A DNA stretch of 64,000 nt from Bolinopsis microptera. Taxonomy: Eukaryota; Ctenophora; Tentaculata; Lobata; Bolinopsidae. The stretch is taken from NCBI RefSeq assembly GCF_026151205.1, contig NC_087083.1, forward strand, positions 5,496,460 to 5,560,459, given 5' to 3'. The notes beneath the pieces are model-generated. The model searched no databases. It saw only the letters and a list, made by a program, of their open reading frames with translations, and had not been told where the DNA came from. A program made the translations under genes and the position numbers. This document shows positions 22,001 through 31,500 of this stretch, piece after piece. Position 1 is the first letter of the stretch; each line of letters opens with the position of its first letter.

Positions 22001-22507
22001 CAGCCTGAAATTGATGTTGAGACCAGCTCATTGTTCAAAAGTGTAACTTTGTCTGAGTGGAATGTATGTCAAGAAGTGAAAGTAAAGCTTACCACTCTCT
22101 ACAATGCTGATATCAGCGATGAAGTAGTTATATACGACAGGGTTAAATACAAGAGAGACATTTTTAGTACTGGTCGTTACTCAGGCGGTAAAAACTCTAA
22201 ACGAATTGATCACTTCATTTATTGCAAGGACTCTTCCCAATTTGGTAGAATAGACGATATCATAGTGATAAATGACGAAACATTCATAACTTATGCTAGG
22301 CTTGTCGTTGACAACAATTACGATTTCAACATTTTTCCGAGTAACATCAGGGATATCCCACATATTAAACGTTGTCAGGCGACATCAGAAACAAATGTTC
22401 TGAAACTTAGTAAAACTAACTTAATTTTAAAGAAATGTATTTGTCTTACCCTCAAAGACAACTCCATAATGCTTGGCTATATGCCATTTCCGTCGGAAGC
22501 CTCTTAG
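13039..22507 (+). CDS. Five-exon CACTA/EnSpm-like transposase-derived gene, open reading frame complete (795 aa)
   Basis: Exons by GT-AG sites and phase: 13039-13646, 15167-15296, 16799-17054, 19290-19367, 21192-22507. They sum to 2388 nt, and every junction keeps the frame. Exon 1 has a duplicated acidic 18-residue block and a zinc-ribbon-like cysteine set. Exon 2 has TLSLNLDGVETAKSASNSLY, exon 3 an INEMPEYVR helix, exon 4 YSCPVCTKQG, and exon 5 SIDYMNCITLGV, SSEWRDWGLLFFP, and FNFHLITHLVEKVRYLGPLW followed by FIHEGFNQTLLK. This order is that of large animal transposases of the CACTA-like group. Candidate acidic catalytic residues are D230, D408 and E569 (inferred from motif position). The start is the first ATG behind an AG acceptor at 13028. 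Introns hold a foldback, a MULE piece and minisatellites, yet the exons stay open, so the gene may be domesticated. No CACTA termini were seen. Confidence 0.75.
14034..14770. mobile_element. TTAA-flanked giant foldback element (two arms of about 360 bp)
   Basis: The element is one near-perfect inverted repeat. It starts GGGGGCCGGGG plus a G-run, then TCTTCACCAAAATTCTCTCG, and ends with the inverse, CCCCGGCCCCC. The centre lies at about 14394-14414. TTAA stands at both ends (14030-14033 and 14771-14774). The arms carry no coding potential. It lies in intron 1 of the transposase-derived gene. The TTAA flanks suggest piggyBac-type mobilisation (inference). A second foldback with the same end design is at 49753-51112. 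Confidence 0.85.
15360..15565 (-). mobile_element. MULE (Mutator-like) transposase fragment
   Basis: The minus strand reads an IQNCPEDTGTILVHSEKAVM segment followed by a SLLKSLPRWEVRNCNFHPCQ segment and AVQKHFRDL. This matches the MULE transposase core block, usually TDFE-x-A-x(2)-NA ... V-x-GC-x-FH-x-CQ. The usual acidic residue before FE is replaced in this copy (HSEKA). Only this part remains, so it is a fossil within intron 2 of the CACTA-like gene, on the opposite strand. Confidence 0.6.
15650..15672 (+). repeat. Long poly-G tract
   Basis: An uninterrupted run of about 22 guanines. Other long G or C runs occur at 14041-14056, about 17325-17340, about 48949-48970, the tips of the foldback at 49753-51112, and 55079-55095. 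Confidence 0.8.
17325..18970 (+). repeat. Composite repeat: GGACAT-type arrays inverted around a 1.2-kb pyrimidine tract
   Basis: At the left, after a G-run, GGACATAGGC repeats (17341-17400), followed by GGACAAAAA(C/T) repeats (about 17500-17560). The middle (about 17570-18785) is almost pure C/T, built from TCCTCC and CAGTCCTCC units. At the right (18797-18970) AATGTCCGCC-type decamers repeat, which is the inverse complement of the left array motif. So the two ends are inverted repeats made of short tandem units. It lies in intron 3 of the CACTA-like gene. The long C/T run makes the coding strand pyrimidine-only for over 1 kb. Predicted short frames here are repeat artefacts. Confidence 0.8.
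19430..19815 (+). repeat. Two short tandem repeats
   Basis: 19480-19610 has CCGGCTATAAG / CTTATAGCCGG units in both orientations. 19686-19810 has an 11-bp unit GGCACGGTTAA repeated about ten times with variation. They lie in intron 4 of the CACTA-like gene. Confidence 0.75.
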
Positions 22508-22912
22508 TGGGACTAGCTTTTATTTGGAGTTAAGCAATGATTTAGCTTCGTGCAAATTGTGTTATTTTGGTCCAGTGAAATTTAAAGTGTTACATTTAAG
22601 AACAGAGAGCAACATTTCAGTAAGATTTATTTGCTACTTTCAATCATTGGTGATTGGTTTTTATCTTATCTAATTATCAAATGTTCCGGTACACTCTTTT
22701 GTACTTTTTCATAACGAAATTGGCGGGAAACAAGCGTTCTAGTTTCTTCTCTCGTCAAAAGAGCGGCAATTTGACTGTCGAAAGGCGGGATTGTGTCGGA
22801 TGTTTATTACGCGTAAAGCGCGAGATGTTTTTTAAGGAATATAACAAAGCGACGCACGCGCGTTTTGTTGCGGCGTGTGATCTTGAATCAATTAAGATCA
22901 TAGGCCTGGATT
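22508..22912. other. Sequence behind the transposase stop
   Basis: A 92-codon frame (22654-22932) shows no recognisable domain and starts at a non-ATG or weak context; it probably includes 3' UTR or element end. No polyadenylation site was assigned. Confidence 0.3.
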
Positions 22913-22976
22913 CAAGACTGGAAACCAGATGATATTTTTGACCCCTTTCAAAAATATCATCTGGTTTCCAGTCTTG
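22913..22976. repeat. Perfect 64-bp palindrome (29-nt arms, 6-nt loop)
   Basis: CAAGACTGGAAACCAGATGA begins the left arm; the right arm is its exact inverse. The hAT-type element that follows begins only 8 bp past its end. Confidence 0.9.
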
Positions 22977-22983
22977 TTTTCAG

Positions 22984-23271
22984 CAGTGGCGTAACGTTGC
23001 CTGTTGGCGCCCCCCTGCCGAAAAGGCGCCCCCCTGTTGGCGCCCCCTCTCCTTTTGGTGCCCCTCCCTAAAATTGAAAAAATTAGGCGATTTAAGAGGA
23101 TACGCCGGTAAAATCTCTAAAAAAGTGTGTATCTAGAGCAAAACGCGCAGTTTTGCTAGTACTTTAGTTAAGTTTTCGAAATTGACCCACATTCAAACGA
23201 CGATTTGGCGCCCCCCTAAGACGGCGCCCCCCTGCACAGCAGGGTCAGCAGGGCCCTTCGTTACGCCACTG
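22984..23271. mobile_element. hAT-type MITE, 288 bp
   Basis: Ends are CAGTGGCGTAACG and CGTTACGCCACTG. GTTTTCAG is duplicated exactly on both sides (22976-22983 and 23272-23279), the 8-bp target duplication typical of hAT. The interior is GC-rich with GGCGCCCCCC blocks and has no coding capacity. Confidence 0.92.
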
Positions 23272-23735
23272 GTTTTCAGTAAATTAAGACAACTCGACCA
23301 ACAACAACAGGCAACACGTGTTTATTGTACTGTATAGAGTAATTGATATCATTTCATGCATGTTTTAGTTGTTTTGTAGTTGATAAAATTCGACCGAGAA
23401 AAATCGTCAGATTAAACAAGTTTTCATTTCTCACGGGGCAGAATTAATATCATGATTGAAGTTAGATTTCCTCTTAATTGAACATACAAATGTCAAATGT
23501 ACTTCCCACAAGTTACCCGCGTTTTTGTCGAATTAATGTTAATGTCTTTCATGTTAATGGATTTTATTTGCTTTCGGGGCCGGGATACATTATTATTCGT
23601 TTTAAGCTCAATCGTTGCTAAAATTTGCTAACATCTTGTTACATTTGTTTATGTCAATTTGTCCTTGATAAATGAATATATCTTCACTTCTCTTAAACTA
23701 ATAATAAAGATACGTTAACAAACCCAAACTTAATT

Positions 23736-24223
23736 CGCTCCTACTAAATCGCTCGCCCAAATTTGAAGAAAATTCTTGTGAAAAGGACCTTTTTGCATGA
23801 AAGTTATCTTGATCGGTGTATTTTTGGACGCTGATTCCGAATCACCCTCCATGACGTAGGGTTAAAATGCTTCCCTGGAGAGTTATGGGCAAAAATCCGT
23901 TTTGGTCACGTGACAGGCTAGTAAAACGTGAATTCGATTATTTTTGTATCACGTTGCGACCCCCACGGTCGTTTCACTATTTATCGTCCTGACGATACAG
24001 GGGGAGCCGCGCACTTCGTGCGCGGCGGGTCATACAACGTATGACAAGATTATTTAGGGCTCGGGTTAGGGTTAGGGTTGTGGTTAAGAATATCTATAGC
24101 TTCGGGATTATGTTTAGGGTTAGGGTTGGGATTAGGGTTTATGTAAAACCGTTTTGTACGGCTGCAAAACCAAAAAAAACCAAAGTCACGTGAAATTTTT
24201 GGGCGAGCGATTTAGTAAAAGCC
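23736..24223. mobile_element. TIR element with 9-bp target duplication (MULE-like MITE), containing TTAGGG-like repeats
   Basis: Left end CGCTCCTACTAAATCGCTCG and right end CGAGCGATTTAGTAAAAGCC are imperfect inverses sharing ACTAAATCGCTCGCCC. AACTTAATT occurs on both sides (23727-23735 and 24224-24232), a 9-bp duplication as in MULEs. The interior has a degenerate TTAGGG run at 24052-24140. Its left interior (GTATTTTTGGACGCTGATTC) is related to 27588-27680, a second fragment. No transposase frame. Confidence 0.7.
24052..24140 (+). repeat. Degenerate telomere-like TTAGGG repeats
   Basis: Several GGGTTAGGGTTAGGGTT units with interruptions, inside the TIR element. They look like internal satellite sequence rather than an old chromosome end, but the motif is that of animal telomeres. 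Confidence 0.6.
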
Positions 24224-24667
24224 AACTTAATTGCATGCATTATGAAAAAAGTGCCACGCCCTATTTATTAGGGTGTTAAATGATAATGCTTGTAAAAATT
24301 TCTGATCTGTCAAACGAATTTAGCTTTCATTTTAGACTTCACGTCTCCCGAAATAAAACTGCGAACAAAGTGAAACAAGGAACTAAGTAAACTGTAAAAC
24401 CAAATTTTCGTCACGCATTGGACTTTATCAAGGTTACACTGAAAAGGGGAGGTTTGATCTCTGAACCAGAGAGTGTGGTAATAGGGTTAGGAAAGTAAAC
24501 ATACATGCGACAAAGATCAGGGTTATCATTAGGAAGAAAATTTCAGCAAAATTTATAGAAAAGGGGTGTACACATCCATGCGAGAAAAATCGGGTTGCCA
24601 ATAAGAAAAAATCACAACAGAGAAAGTTTACAACCCTCAGATCAGCGTAGTAAAAGTGTACTAGAAA

Positions 24668-26260
24668 TTAGTCTGTAAAACCGTTTCCACGCATGTTATT
24701 GATTTTCGGTTTAGTGTGTTCTATTGCTAAGCCTTCTCTTATAAAGGTATCTAAGGTATCCTTACATTGTTCTGATATGCTAAATTCGTAGTTTTCGAAG
24801 AATTTTGCTAAGTCTCTTTTTCCCGATATGGGAGTGTAGTGTGGGTCGTCTGCTCTGCGGTGTTCAGCAGCGTGGTATCCTAGTGTGGTCCTGCTGTTGT
24901 TGAGTCGGAAGCTAGACTCGTGTTCGTAGATTCGACCTCTAATAGGTCGTCTTGAAGCTCCTATGTACAGATCTCCGCATTTCTTACATTTTGCTTTGTA
25001 CACGTAGTGTCGGGTGGTACAGTTGAGATCTGCCTTGCAGAGTTCGCACTCACATATCTCGTCTTTAGATGGTGTGCTGATGATGCTCCTGACAGCTTTC
25101 CCCGCCTGTGTCACTACTCTGGCGTTTATTCCCAGTTGCTTGATCGATGAGTTGACTCTCCTGGTAAAGCTCTCGTTAATGTACGGTATCTTCAGGATAA
25201 GGTCGGGTTCTGGCCGGGTTCTCGTGGGGTCGAGCTTGTTAGTACTTCTAGTCTCTCTAGAGCTTGTAACATGTGTTTTGTCACGACTTCTTTGGGATAT
25301 CCGGAGTTTACGATCAGGTGAGTTTTCAGTTTTTCGAGGTATGCCCAGCTGTCATCCTTGTATTTGCAGTTGAGAACTATCCGCCTAGTCTCCGACCTGA
25401 TGATGTTTGTTTTGGTGACTAGACTACAGTGTGAGTCGTAATGCAAATATCTTCCAGAAGCCGTAGGTTTTTGGTAGTGAGTGAAGGATATTTCATTGTT
25501 CTCTTTTAGCTCAATGGTGAGATCAAGGAAAATGAGCTTTCTATCTTCTTGAAGTTCGCTGGTGAAGTTTACATAGGCCCAAACAGAGTTCAGATTGGCT
25601 TTGAATTCCTCGAAGTCTTCGGCGCTTGACTTCCAGAGTAACCAGGCGTCGTCAACGTACGTGGAAAGGCACTCCGGCTTGTGGGTACTCTTTTCTGCTG
25701 CTATATTGTAGGTGTAGTCGACGATGATTTCTGCGTATGCGCCTGAACTATGGGACACAGTGCCGATACCCTGTTTTTGTAGGTAGCATTTGTCGCCTGC
25801 TTTGATGTAAGTGTGGTGTAGGACAAATTCGAGCATGGAGACAATATGTGAGGGCGAAAATCCGTACAGGTTAATATTTTCTTTGTAATCTTCAATGTAC
25901 GATAGTATGACTTGTAAAGCTCTCTCGTCAGTGGGTAGAGTAGGGTACATGTTCTCCACATCAAGGGATGCTTGGAAACTGACACTACTGGTTACGGTGA
26001 TGTTGTCAGGATAATATATAAGTGTTGCGGAGCTTAGTGAGAAAATCTTTTGTACTTTTGACTCGGTTTGGGAGGAGCTGATTAATTTGTATCAGTACTT
26101 TGCTCACTACCATGTCGAGTTTTTCTATAGCACTGTTGTTGATAGGTTGTACTACTCAAACTTTGGTGTTGGGAAAGCTGGGCTTGTGATCCTTAGCCAT
26201 TGGGTAGAGTTCTGGGGCCGACGAGTAGTTGCTTAGAACGTGTTTGATCTATTTGATCTG
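24668..26260 (-). mobile_element. Penelope-like retroelement fossil (reverse transcriptase plus GIY-YIG endonuclease)
   Basis: On the minus strand the upstream part (about 25192-26260) is reverse transcriptase, with the YVDDAWLLW palm motif, FLDLTIE and a thumb-like helical stretch. The downstream part (24668-25114) is a GIY-YIG endonuclease with YVYKAKCKKCGDLYIGASRR and a following EH, preceded by a cysteine pair. This RT plus C-terminal GIY-YIG order defines Penelope-like elements. The 5' part of the element was not found, and the copy is broken in a few places. Age: old but not ancient, since motifs are readable. Confidence 0.85.
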
Positions 26261-28573
26261 TCAAAGAAATTCTATAGGTCGAACATAAGTGTATAAATAT
26301 ATTCATGACAAGAAGCTCAATTGATGTTCTGAACTGATAGCAAATGGTAAAATAGCTGTAGGTTTATAACCTACCGTACCAGGACGCGCGCCGAGTTGGA
26401 CTCGTCGACGGTCGAATATATTTGGAACAAATATTTTACGAGTATCACCCGTAAATAAAATAGGTACCAAGAAGATTTAATGGTCCCATTTTCAGTAAAA
26501 CATTTTATTTGTTTTGTAGAATGGCCTATTCTTGTGTCATACTTGACTTAGAAAACGCTGTCTTCTTTCGTTCCTGTGATTGTCTACTAGATATATATGA
26601 TATTTGTAGCGCGATGCGTTACTGTGCCGCGCCGCGCACTCAATGAGGCTTCTCACAGATCGGCGAGATGCGCTACTGTGCCGCGCCGAGCTGAGATGAA
26701 TTGACATCGTCAATTAAATATGATATATTTGATCATTACTGATAAATAGAGTTGTGATATTTATAGACTTATCAAGCCTTTTTTATGATCCAAAATGGCA
26801 ATATCTAGTATCTGAAAACCATAAATATTGACTTATCAAGTTGTGCATCTTGCCGATCTAGCGAAGGTGGTTGCGAGAAGAAATGTTTAATAAATGCACG
26901 GCGTAGGAATGTACAAGCAAAAACAAAAAAGGATACCGTATTGTACCAATTGTTTGTAACTTACCAGCAGTCAAAGCACGCGCACCGTGAGTTTAAGGAA
27001 CAAATATTTTACTAGTCACTAGTATCTGCACCCGTTATAACATATAATGGTTAAGTTCTTGCTCTAGTCAGAAGTACGCGTAGACTCGTCACTCATGGCT
27101 AGTTGAAGTCTTATATTGAGTAAGCTAACCATATATGAGTAAGCTAACCATGAATTGTTGTTGAAATTGGATCAAGGGAAGGTTACTCAATGAGCATTTG
27201 TTTCAAGAATTTTGTACTGGCCAAGATTAGCGCTAAAAAACCACCCTACAGTCGGCACGCGCGGCTTACTGTCGATGGCGCACTACCTCATATACGATAT
27301 AGGGCAGGGCGATTCCTGATGAGTTACACACGTACTATATTACTCTTGCCTCACGTTGTAGGCCCGCCGCGCGGATGTAACGTGACTTTCACTCCAATAA
27401 GTGAAACACGAAATGATTGATACATGTTTCGTATCCAAATATCGCGCGCGAAAAGTGGCTTGCAACGTATGTCAACAGTCAACGAAATGACAATGGTATG
27501 GGGTCACGACGTGATACAAAATCAATCTACACTCGATCATCGAGATTTTTCTAAAAGGGCCCCAGACAGCTGAAACCAACCTGCATCGATGTATTTTTGA
27601 ACACTGATTCCGAATCACCCCGGCCCACATGATATAGAGTTAAACATCAAAATGCTCCCCTGGTGAGATATTTGCTCTAACCAAACCGGCTTTGCGCTTG
27701 CAGTAACAAACACGTCACGTATCACGTATACTGACGCGATATATTAATAGCCCGCATGGCCAATGCCATTGGCAATGGTTAGGTGAAGCGAGATATCGGC
27801 TGAAATTAGTTATTTATCGTGTCTGTCAAGGGTGGAACTGTGAATTATGAATATGTGATTGCCAGTATAGTCACGGTGTCCGTGTATCAAACTAAGCTAA
27901 TAATATGAGAAAAATCAGCTTGAAATTTCCTCAGAGTTCAGTGCCCTATAAAAGATGTGGTCCAGAATTACACCCAAAACGTCTAATCAAAATAAAACAT
28001 TTTTATTATTAATTGTAGAAACAAAATCTAAATAAATATAAGATAAAGTTACGTAAAAACTGACAGAAAGCTTAATAATTTAGATAAGCGTAAAAACCCT
28101 TCATATTTTCAGTATATTGAGCATAGATGATTGTCAATGTAATTTTATTGACCAAACAAAGAAAATCATATTGTAAAAATTTTCTCAGCAGGTGTTGGAT
28201 AGGAGGAACCAGTTTCGCATTCATTTTGATTAAACAGATGACCAACTTAACACGCATCTATATAAATGTGCGTATTAAACAACAATGTTATTATAGCAAT
28301 AATCAACATAAACCGAAACGTATTAACAAAGCATATCAATATTTACATTTTATAATTTTCTCTACTAACCTATCTGATGAATCGAAAGCATGATCAAACT
28401 TACAACTAGAGTTAACGAAAATAGAAAATCACCTAAGTTTTTTATTGAAAAATTTGTGATTTTCGGGAGCAAAAGAAGAGTTCAGAGCTATTCTTATTTT
28501 TCCTATTAATTGACGAGCAGAGGACAGGTCACACAATGGTCACATGGGTCACAGGTAAATGAGGATCTGATCA
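26261..28573. other. Gene-free stretch with dispersed repeat fragments
   Basis: Holds the second copy of the 10313-10400 repeat (26358-26455), an inverted copy of 9763-9812 (26610-26660), a further related fragment (26985-27040), and a fragment of the MULE-like MITE interior (27588-27680). No exon was recognised. ACAD8 ends at 28574. Confidence 0.5.
26358..26455 (+). repeat. Dispersed repeat, copy 2
   Basis: Matches 10313-10400, including ACCAGGACGCGCGCCGAGTT and ACGAGTATCACCCGT. Confidence 0.75.
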
Positions 28574-31500
28574 TTAGAGATGTTTGAGGAGGTCTCTAGC
28601 TACCAGCATGTGCATAACCTGGAATAGTTTTAATAGTTCTGGGATAGTATCGGGTAGTTAATTAAAGGTATCATGGTAAACAATAACATATAATTAAGGC
28701 AAATCATGTAATGTAACGATTTATTATAAATCGTTACACTTACATGATTTGCCTTAATTATATAAAGTGGATTTATAGAATTACATTTAAACGATTCCAG
28801 ACTTCGTTGGATCTGGAGTCTCCAATACAATTGCAATTTCTTAAATTTGTTTGCTGAATCTGTCGATGTAGCTCGACTTATCTCCCAGAAAAAAAGGTTC
28901 ATAACTCGGAAGTCTAACCTTGATCCAAACTTTATAATAAAGTTTTGATCAATGTTAGACTTCCAGGTTAAGTAGTTGGTAGCATCGTGAATAAACTGAG
29001 TTAATTCACGATGCTACCAACTATACTATACTACTTAAATATTACAATTTCTCTTACCTCGCTTGTTCCTTCCAATATTCTGTGTACGCGAGAGTCCCTC
29101 CAGAACTGCTGAACCGGATAGGACTTCAGGTAACCGTAACCACCGTGCAGCTGTAAAGCGTCATCACACACCTGCAGGTATTAGGAATGTAATTCAGGTA
29201 ATGTAGGTAATGTAGGTAATGTAGGTAATGTAGGTAATGTAGGTAATGAATGCAATGAAGGTAAGAGAGAAAGTTCCGAAATATAAGAGGTATAGGGAAT
29301 ATTAATATTATATAGGGAATGTAGGGAAAGTAGGGATGTAGAGATGATAACGTTATTACGAGGTTTAGGGTATCACATGATTAGTAATAATACAAGTAGG
29401 ATTTGGGAATGTCGAGGAAACTAAAACTCAACGTTTGTCCACTTTGACGTAGACGGTGTTTGAGAATGTAAATAACCTTGAAAAGTCGCTCTGTAGCGTA
29501 CAGCTTACACATAGCGCACAAGGCTACTGCGTTGGGTTCCTTCGAGTCCAGAGATTTAGCTGCCTGGGATAGAGTCGAATAAAAACAAACAATCGATGAA
29601 CTAAAAGGGTTATTTGAGAAAGCTATGACGATGTAATAATCGCTATTTAGCAAAAGTTGAGTGTAGTTCCCCGCACCTGTCTAACAATGAGCCGCGCGGT
29701 GGTGAGCTCGGTGGCCATCTCCGCCAGTTTAAACTGAACGTGTTGGTTAGCGTTGAGAGGCTGGTTGAAAGCTTTGCGGTCGTTAGTGTAGTGTAAAACA
29801 TCTTCTAAACACTGCTGTGCTGCACCTGTAATATGCAGTTAGAGCGAGAGACTCCAGCTAAACACTGCTGTGCTGCACCTGTAATATGCAGTTAGAGCGA
29901 GAGACTCCAGCTGAAAGTTACGAAACCTTAAAATCTTTCAATCTTAAAATTTCTCATATTTTAAAATAATAAAACAAACATTGACCCGAAAAAGCTTAAA
30001 CTATACGGGCACCAACTTACCTAGACTGCAGGAAGCAATGTTGATGCGGCCCCCGTTTAAACCATGCATAGCAAGGTTGAAGCCCTGTCCCTCCGCTCCC
30101 AGTAAGTTTTCACACGGTACCTCTACATCGTCAAAGTTTACAACACAAGTTGGCTGATTGTTCCACCCTATCTGGGGAATATCTTTATTTGATCTATAAT
30201 TATTATAAATTATTAAAAATAATTAATCATTATATTAGGGGTCGTTCAAATATTATGTAATCAATTTTTTGATCGTAACCAGCGTAACCAGTTTTAGACA
30301 TAGCTATTGTGTCAAAATTACACTAGCGTAATCATTTGGAAAGATATTTTACTAATGCATTATGATTTTCTGTTGTAGTACCTTCTTTTCTTTCTGTCCG
30401 TATGATATCCCAGGAGTGGCCGTGTCAATTATAAGAGCTGACACCCCTGAAGAGACATGTTCATTGTTCAGGAATTAGCACACATTCCAGCAGGTAAACA
30501 TAGATTAGCACTCTGACCAATTAAGTTATTAATATTGGAAAAGAATTAAATTTTGAAATACATTTTCGGATTTCATATGATGAGCGCCAACTTTTCTTAA
30601 TAGTTTTTATTTCAAGAGTATTTGCTTTTTGAGCAGATGTCCTGATCACGAGATATCATACTGGTAAACTGCTCCGCTCTAGATCAGGTTGCGCGGCTCC
30701 GATCAACTAACATGTGAAATCTGGAGCCGCGCAATCGTATCTGCACTAAAAAGTGGTCGAGTTCTGTCTTACCTTTAGGGCCTTTCCCTCCCGTCCTCAG
30801 CATGACAACAAGCAAATCTGTAACTCCAGCACCCGATATAAACGCTTTTGATCCGTTCACTATGTATTTGGATCCTGTAGAATGTAGATATCAATATCAG
30901 TCAATTGTAGCATTACCATCGCTACCAGCTTTGCAACTTTCAGACGTTGCTCACTTTAATACTTAGAATTTGCGAAGCGTGCAATTAAACTCGAAAAAAA
31001 AGAAGAAATTAAATTTCCAAGAGGAAATAAACCGTCAGTAGTAGCTCGAGTAACCAGAGCAGCAGCATCACTCCCGGAACCCGGTTCAGTGAGACAGTAA
31101 GACGCTAACTTCTCCATTGTACTCAACTCAGAACAGTATTTCGCTCTCTGATCCTCCGTTCCGAATGTGTCTATCATAGCGTTCACCATACTGCGCAATT
31201 TTAGTTTTAGTTGCGCTTGATTAATAATGAATTTGGTTTGCGAAATAAAGTTTATTAGTAGTAATAACGTGAATAACGTAAATAAATTTAAGAAAAGGAC
31301 TTGATTTGATTATTAAAAGGTTGATCAACATATCGATATGAAATACTGCCATGAGTAGAAATAGAAAATCTTATGTACAATGTACAATGTACATGGTTAC
31401 TTTAATGAACCATAACGTTTGTATAATTAGCTCATAGCTTAGCAGCGAAGTAGAAGTTTTAGCGCATGACCCCGAATAACTAAAGCCTTTAAATATATTA

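Noticed and set aside
24052-24140. Former chromosome end or telomere fusion site
   Set aside because: The TTAGGG-like run is short, degenerate and enclosed by a TIR element with its own target duplication.
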